From Fasciola hepatica (lineage: Eukaryota > Platyhelminthes > Trematoda > Plagiorchiida > Fasciolidae), in contig CANUEZ040000193.1 in assembly GCA_948099385.1 (NCBI GenBank), forward strand, positions 8,166,105 through 8,230,104: a stretch of DNA of 64,000 nt, read 5' to 3'. Below the pieces are notes generated by a model that was not told where the DNA came from, ran no database searches, and saw only the letters and a list, made by a program, of their open reading frames with translations. A program made the position numbers and the translations under genes. Positions 60,301-64,000 of the stretch are shown in pieces. The stretch's first letter is position 1, and each line of letters begins with the position of its first letter.

Positions 60301-63300
60301 CCACGAAATGTTTGGAGACAAGGCAATATGTCACTGCCAGTCAGACGGTCGTAGTGAATTCCCTACTGAATAAACTAGAAAAGCATTTCTTCAATGAGCG
60401 ACGCGACACCATCACGTGATCCAACGAGGTGTCTAAACCAATAGATTTGATTAAATCAACATGAATACTCATTCCGCTGTCGCAACAAATCTCGCATGAT
60501 CCAGGTTACGTATGCTCACGCAGCGCAAGTGGAGATCAGTTTTTTGAGTGTTGTCGTTATATTCACCGATATTCGAAATTGTCCATCAGTTTGACGCGAG
60601 CATTGTAATTGATGGGTGATAGAGGTAAAGGTGATGTGATTGTGGTGATGCTTCATGCGACAGGCGCGCCCAGAAAGCTGTCTAACCGTAGAAGACAGGA
60701 AAGTTACAAAAAAAATCTACTAGGTTTATGAATGCGAGTGATGATCGTCAAACATTTTTTAAGTGTAAAGTTTTTTTAAGGTGAGCTATGAGTGAGAGAT
60801 ATGCACATGTTCATTATTTTCTTGGTATGAGAGCGTAACAGATAAATAAGAGGCACGTTGTCCATATGTGAAATTGAACTTGAAGTAATGGTTACCAGTG
60901 TCGTGTTGACCTTTTTGTTCTGGTTCATGGTTGTATTTGGTGATACCATCCTGCAATTCATGAATATTCATCCGATTTGGCAAATACGGTTGAGTGAGGA
61001 CACTCGATTAGGACATCAGCACACTCGGCATCGAAACAAATATTTGTCAGTGTTTCACCTGTGATGAAATAATAATAAACGTTCTTACAGATCTTGCTCA
61101 CTGGATGATAGAAAAGCAGAAAAATATTCGATAATCTTGTTTACAGAAATTGACAAATTCGTGTCCATACAGTAGAGGTACGACAGATATTGTTTTGATA
61201 ACTATGAGTAACGTGGTGTTAGTGATTACGTCACATTATTTTGTGTGTTGCTTTTGAGCACATAATGTGGTGTTGTTTCGTGCGGATCGAGACTCAATCG
61301 ACGGTTGCCAAGATCTAGCGGTTGGCATTTCTTGTTGCTCTTACTTTGACAGTTTATATGGGAAGAGAGGCTCCATTATTATTGATCGTATGGTCGGATT
61401 CCATGTAAAAGATGGTAATTGTCGCTTGTCCGCTCTTCACTTGTATTTTGTTTAACCGAGTTGGGTGATACGCCTTTATGTGTCAAGACGGTCTTCCTTT
61501 TGTTCGACAAACGTCACCCACCCCACACTGACAGCTGGAAATGTACGGATATTCTGCGTTTCATTCGTAAATGAGAAATAATCGAGAAGTGAACAAAACA
61601 TGGATTCCGGCAGCGTAATTCATCGTTCTGACTTCGGATATGGCTAACACGCGATTGATATCGACTGTTTACCACATCTGCTTTACTGCCACCTCTCAAT
61701 TGAACTCATGGGTAGACAGATTGTTTTTCGACTGCTTGATGACATGGTGTGCTATCGTAATTCTTCGTACCATTATTGATGAAGCACTCGGAGTGTATAT
61801 TCGGAATGAGAAATGATTTCACCCTTCTACGTTTTCTTTATAGGACATATCTCAATTACAATAGTGATCAATCACTATAGAAGTTGCCTTTTCTGTCTCA
61901 ATAATACGAATCGGTGATAGAGTGTGCAGGGACTTGATGAAGTATCCTTCTGAGTAAGTGAACGTCCTAGTAAACCATCGAATTAATGTGATTGTGATGC
62001 GTCTGAGAAAAGCAAACAATTTGTGGATTCTATTTCCAACGTGATTTTATACCTTTACAGATCTAATTGAATTCAAATTTTAGGTTGAAAGAATACATCC
62101 AGTTACCAAATCCTAGATCCTATTCGTGGTTTACATAAAACATTTCGGGATGGGATAAGTTTGATTTCAGTTTTGGACATGAGCACCTTGTTACATCATG
62201 TGATAGAAACGTGATGAAATGTGAGTATCGAATTTAACCCGCCGGAGGTCATAATACTTAGGCTGCATGTTTTCAAAAAACACACAAATGCGTCAAACAT
62301 TCGGGTGTACTCACTCAATGTGTCTTCTGTACCAGTGAATGTCTTTCGTAGAAACTATCAAAAATATAAGGACATTATATAGAAAACAGAGAAAACCCAG
62401 TAGAATATTGGGAGATAAACCAAAGAACCCATCTGCTTATGTATAAACAACATCCAGCTTCATTTTCAAGGAGCCTGCTCGCATTTTATAAAAGAAGTTT
62501 AAATTCTATTCTTCTTACGACCTAAATTAGAAGATATTTGTATTGCCTAATTAGAGAACGGTATTATCTCTGAATAATTCAAGCAGCTGCAAATGTAAGA
62601 GCGTATTGTGTGCTAAGCTCATCATCAACATGAGCAACATCAACTTAAGGAATTCGGTCGGGTCAAGTTTGTGACCTGATTCAGTTAGGCACTTCGCAAT
62701 TGAAAGAGACCAAAGCTCTGACGTTATTCTCTTTGGCCACATTGCGCGGTGGGATCGAATTTGCCAACCATTTGGTTATGTTCTCCGACGCTGGTTGAGC
62801 CAAGCAGCTATCCGTTCTGCCTGTGGATGCGTCACCGTAGCTTTAAGCTAACTGTTAGAAAACATGTGAGACATTGGTTCGGCAAGCCTGTCTGAATGAC
62901 TTTTGCAATCCTGACATGTTGGTATTCAGTAACTGAAGGGGTTGCACCACAGTGTGTGTGAGTGTCTTATGGCTGACTTAGGATATACATATTCTTCATT
63001 AAAAAAAGGTCACCTGTTAATAGTAAAACCATAGAAACTTGCTTCTGTTGATTGTATTTGATGCGTCGCGTCGGTTGAAACTCAGTTGCTCAGTTGCACG
63101 TGTTCGTCAGTCTTTTCGACTATGCACGGACCACGCGTCCGTCACTTTGATGCTTCGCATGAAATTACGCGACAATCCGATTATCGCTTCCCGCGACTCA
63201 AAAGATGGGGAACACAATTATTAGGGTGGAAATAATTAGCGTGCATTGCGAGATCGTGATTGTAATGTAAACGTGCAACGGTCAAATGACAACCGTGCTT

Positions 63301-64000
63301 GATAATGAGCCAGTTTGTGATATGCATAATGCTGCAAATAAACTCATGTCTTTTGAACTTTTGGTGATCCTGTCTAATAAAGCGCCTGTTTCTCAATTGT
63401 TTTGAATTGTTTATAATGTTTTCGGATAAGATTCCATTTAAGTTCAGAATTTGAGGATGTCTTGATATCATTTGTTTCTCTGTCAGGATGTTGTTATCCA
63501 ATGTAGTGTCCCGTTTGAAAGATTTTATGTCTGAAGGCATGTCTTCCATCTTTTATGTGTGCATATCCTCTCCATGATTACACTGCTTGATTCCCTATCT
63601 AGTTGAAGGAACCTCATTTGTTCTATTCTACCTAATCCCTCTATTGCTCACGAAGAAGAACTAGTCAATAGCCTACCCGCTTTAGATGTTATAATATTCA
63701 GGTTTCAGTTAAAATGTTGCAACGCACTATATGTTTCAAAGTAACTTAGGAAGGTCGCCGTTTGCAATTCTCCAGTTTCGCACCGAAGACCTACAATCAT
63801 GGTTTGGTTCGAATCCCGCTCAACGGAGCTTGGGAAATCTGCATCAAAGAATAAGTGCAAAATGAATAGGAGTTTATAGGAGGAACGTTGCTTGCCAATT
63901 GATATCCCGATAGGTTTATCGAGCAACATCGAAAACCGAGGAAAGCAAGCGGAAATCTTGTAACAGAGATCAGCCTCGTTTATTTGCTTAACATACAATT
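57395..64000 (+). repeat. Macro-repeat, copy C (runs off the window)
   Basis: Direct match to copy A from about 23,350 to about 29,890, beginning with the shared AGTCAGCTTATCGAATNATGG region (57,415 onwards). The first part, 57,395-61,240, is diverged from A by scattered changes and small indels. From 61,258 on it is identical, inverted, to the left palindrome arm. No gene is recognised. Frames at 58,337-58,582 and 58,618-58,869 have weak counterparts in A only. Confidence 0.85.
61258..64000 (+). repeat. Right arm of large inverted repeat, cut by window end
   Basis: Mirror of 54,562-57,304 around a centre near 59,281, with a spacer of 3,953 bp. It contains an LTR-like sequence (62,670-63,325) and the mirror of the 58-bp motif (63,725-63,782). 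It has no coding content that I can assign. The last bases, ACATACAATT, still match the left arm. Confidence 0.9.

Noticed and set aside
1..64000. CRISPR array, bacterial operons, phage genes or toxin-antitoxin systems.
   Set aside because: No short regularly spaced repeats, no long coding frames, no ribosome-binding-site spacing. All recognised proteins belong to eukaryotic transposable elements.

Overview
The window looks like a transposon graveyard from an animal genome, most probably a flatworm of the trematode type. The clade call is an inference from the mix and flavour of elements: an RTE-type LINE, Penelope-like elements with GIY-YIG endonucleases, Ty3/gypsy and BEL/Pao retrotransposons, and a Tc1/mariner-like remnant. 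There is no intact host gene, no rRNA or ordinary tRNA gene, no operon and no bacterial or phage signature. The longest open frame is about 170 codons, and every recognised protein is cut by stops, frameshifts or deletions.

Layout. 1-4.6 kb: a degenerate RTE LINE (endonuclease 0.19-0.91 kb, reverse transcriptase 3.0-4.6 kb) split by a degenerate Ty3/gypsy element. 4.6-18.4 kb: AT-rich sequence with nothing I can assign, apart from a few weak ORFs and one dispersed repeat. 18.45-21.07 kb: a Penelope-like cluster. One element lies on the minus strand (RT core with an intact YVDD box, plus a GIY-YIG domain). It is split by a second GIY-YIG fragment on the plus strand, and its own N-terminal RT half lies inverted next to it, the arrangement left by twin priming in LINEs.

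21.09-33.28 kb: copy A of a macro-repeat of about 12 kb, carrying a tRNA-derived SINE and, on its minus strand, a BEL/Pao pol remnant. 33.6-34.3 kb: a LINE fragment. 37.6-39.4 kb: a second gypsy element (gag, protease, RT in one frame) with a 5'-truncated RTE piece behind it. 43.7-44.2 kb: a Tc1/mariner-like transposase end. 44.4-45.3 kb: a further BEL/Pao integrase on the minus strand.

46.25-57.33 kb: an inverted copy of the macro-repeat, circularly permuted relative to copy A. Its left part matches the start of A and its right part matches the end of A, both on the minus strand. 57.4 kb to the window end: a third, plus-strand copy (C). A 1,017-bp block shared by A and the inverted copy, and a block of at least 2,743 bp shared by the inverted copy and C, keep an exact mirror register and show no mismatch where I compared them. 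The flanking homologous sequence is clearly diverged. This points to recent gene conversion or inverted duplication (or an assembly error) in a non-coding, sex-chromosome- or heterochromatin-like region.

No functional gene network can be described. The interest lies in the nesting order of the elements, the inverted Penelope element and the inverted, permuted macro-repeats.
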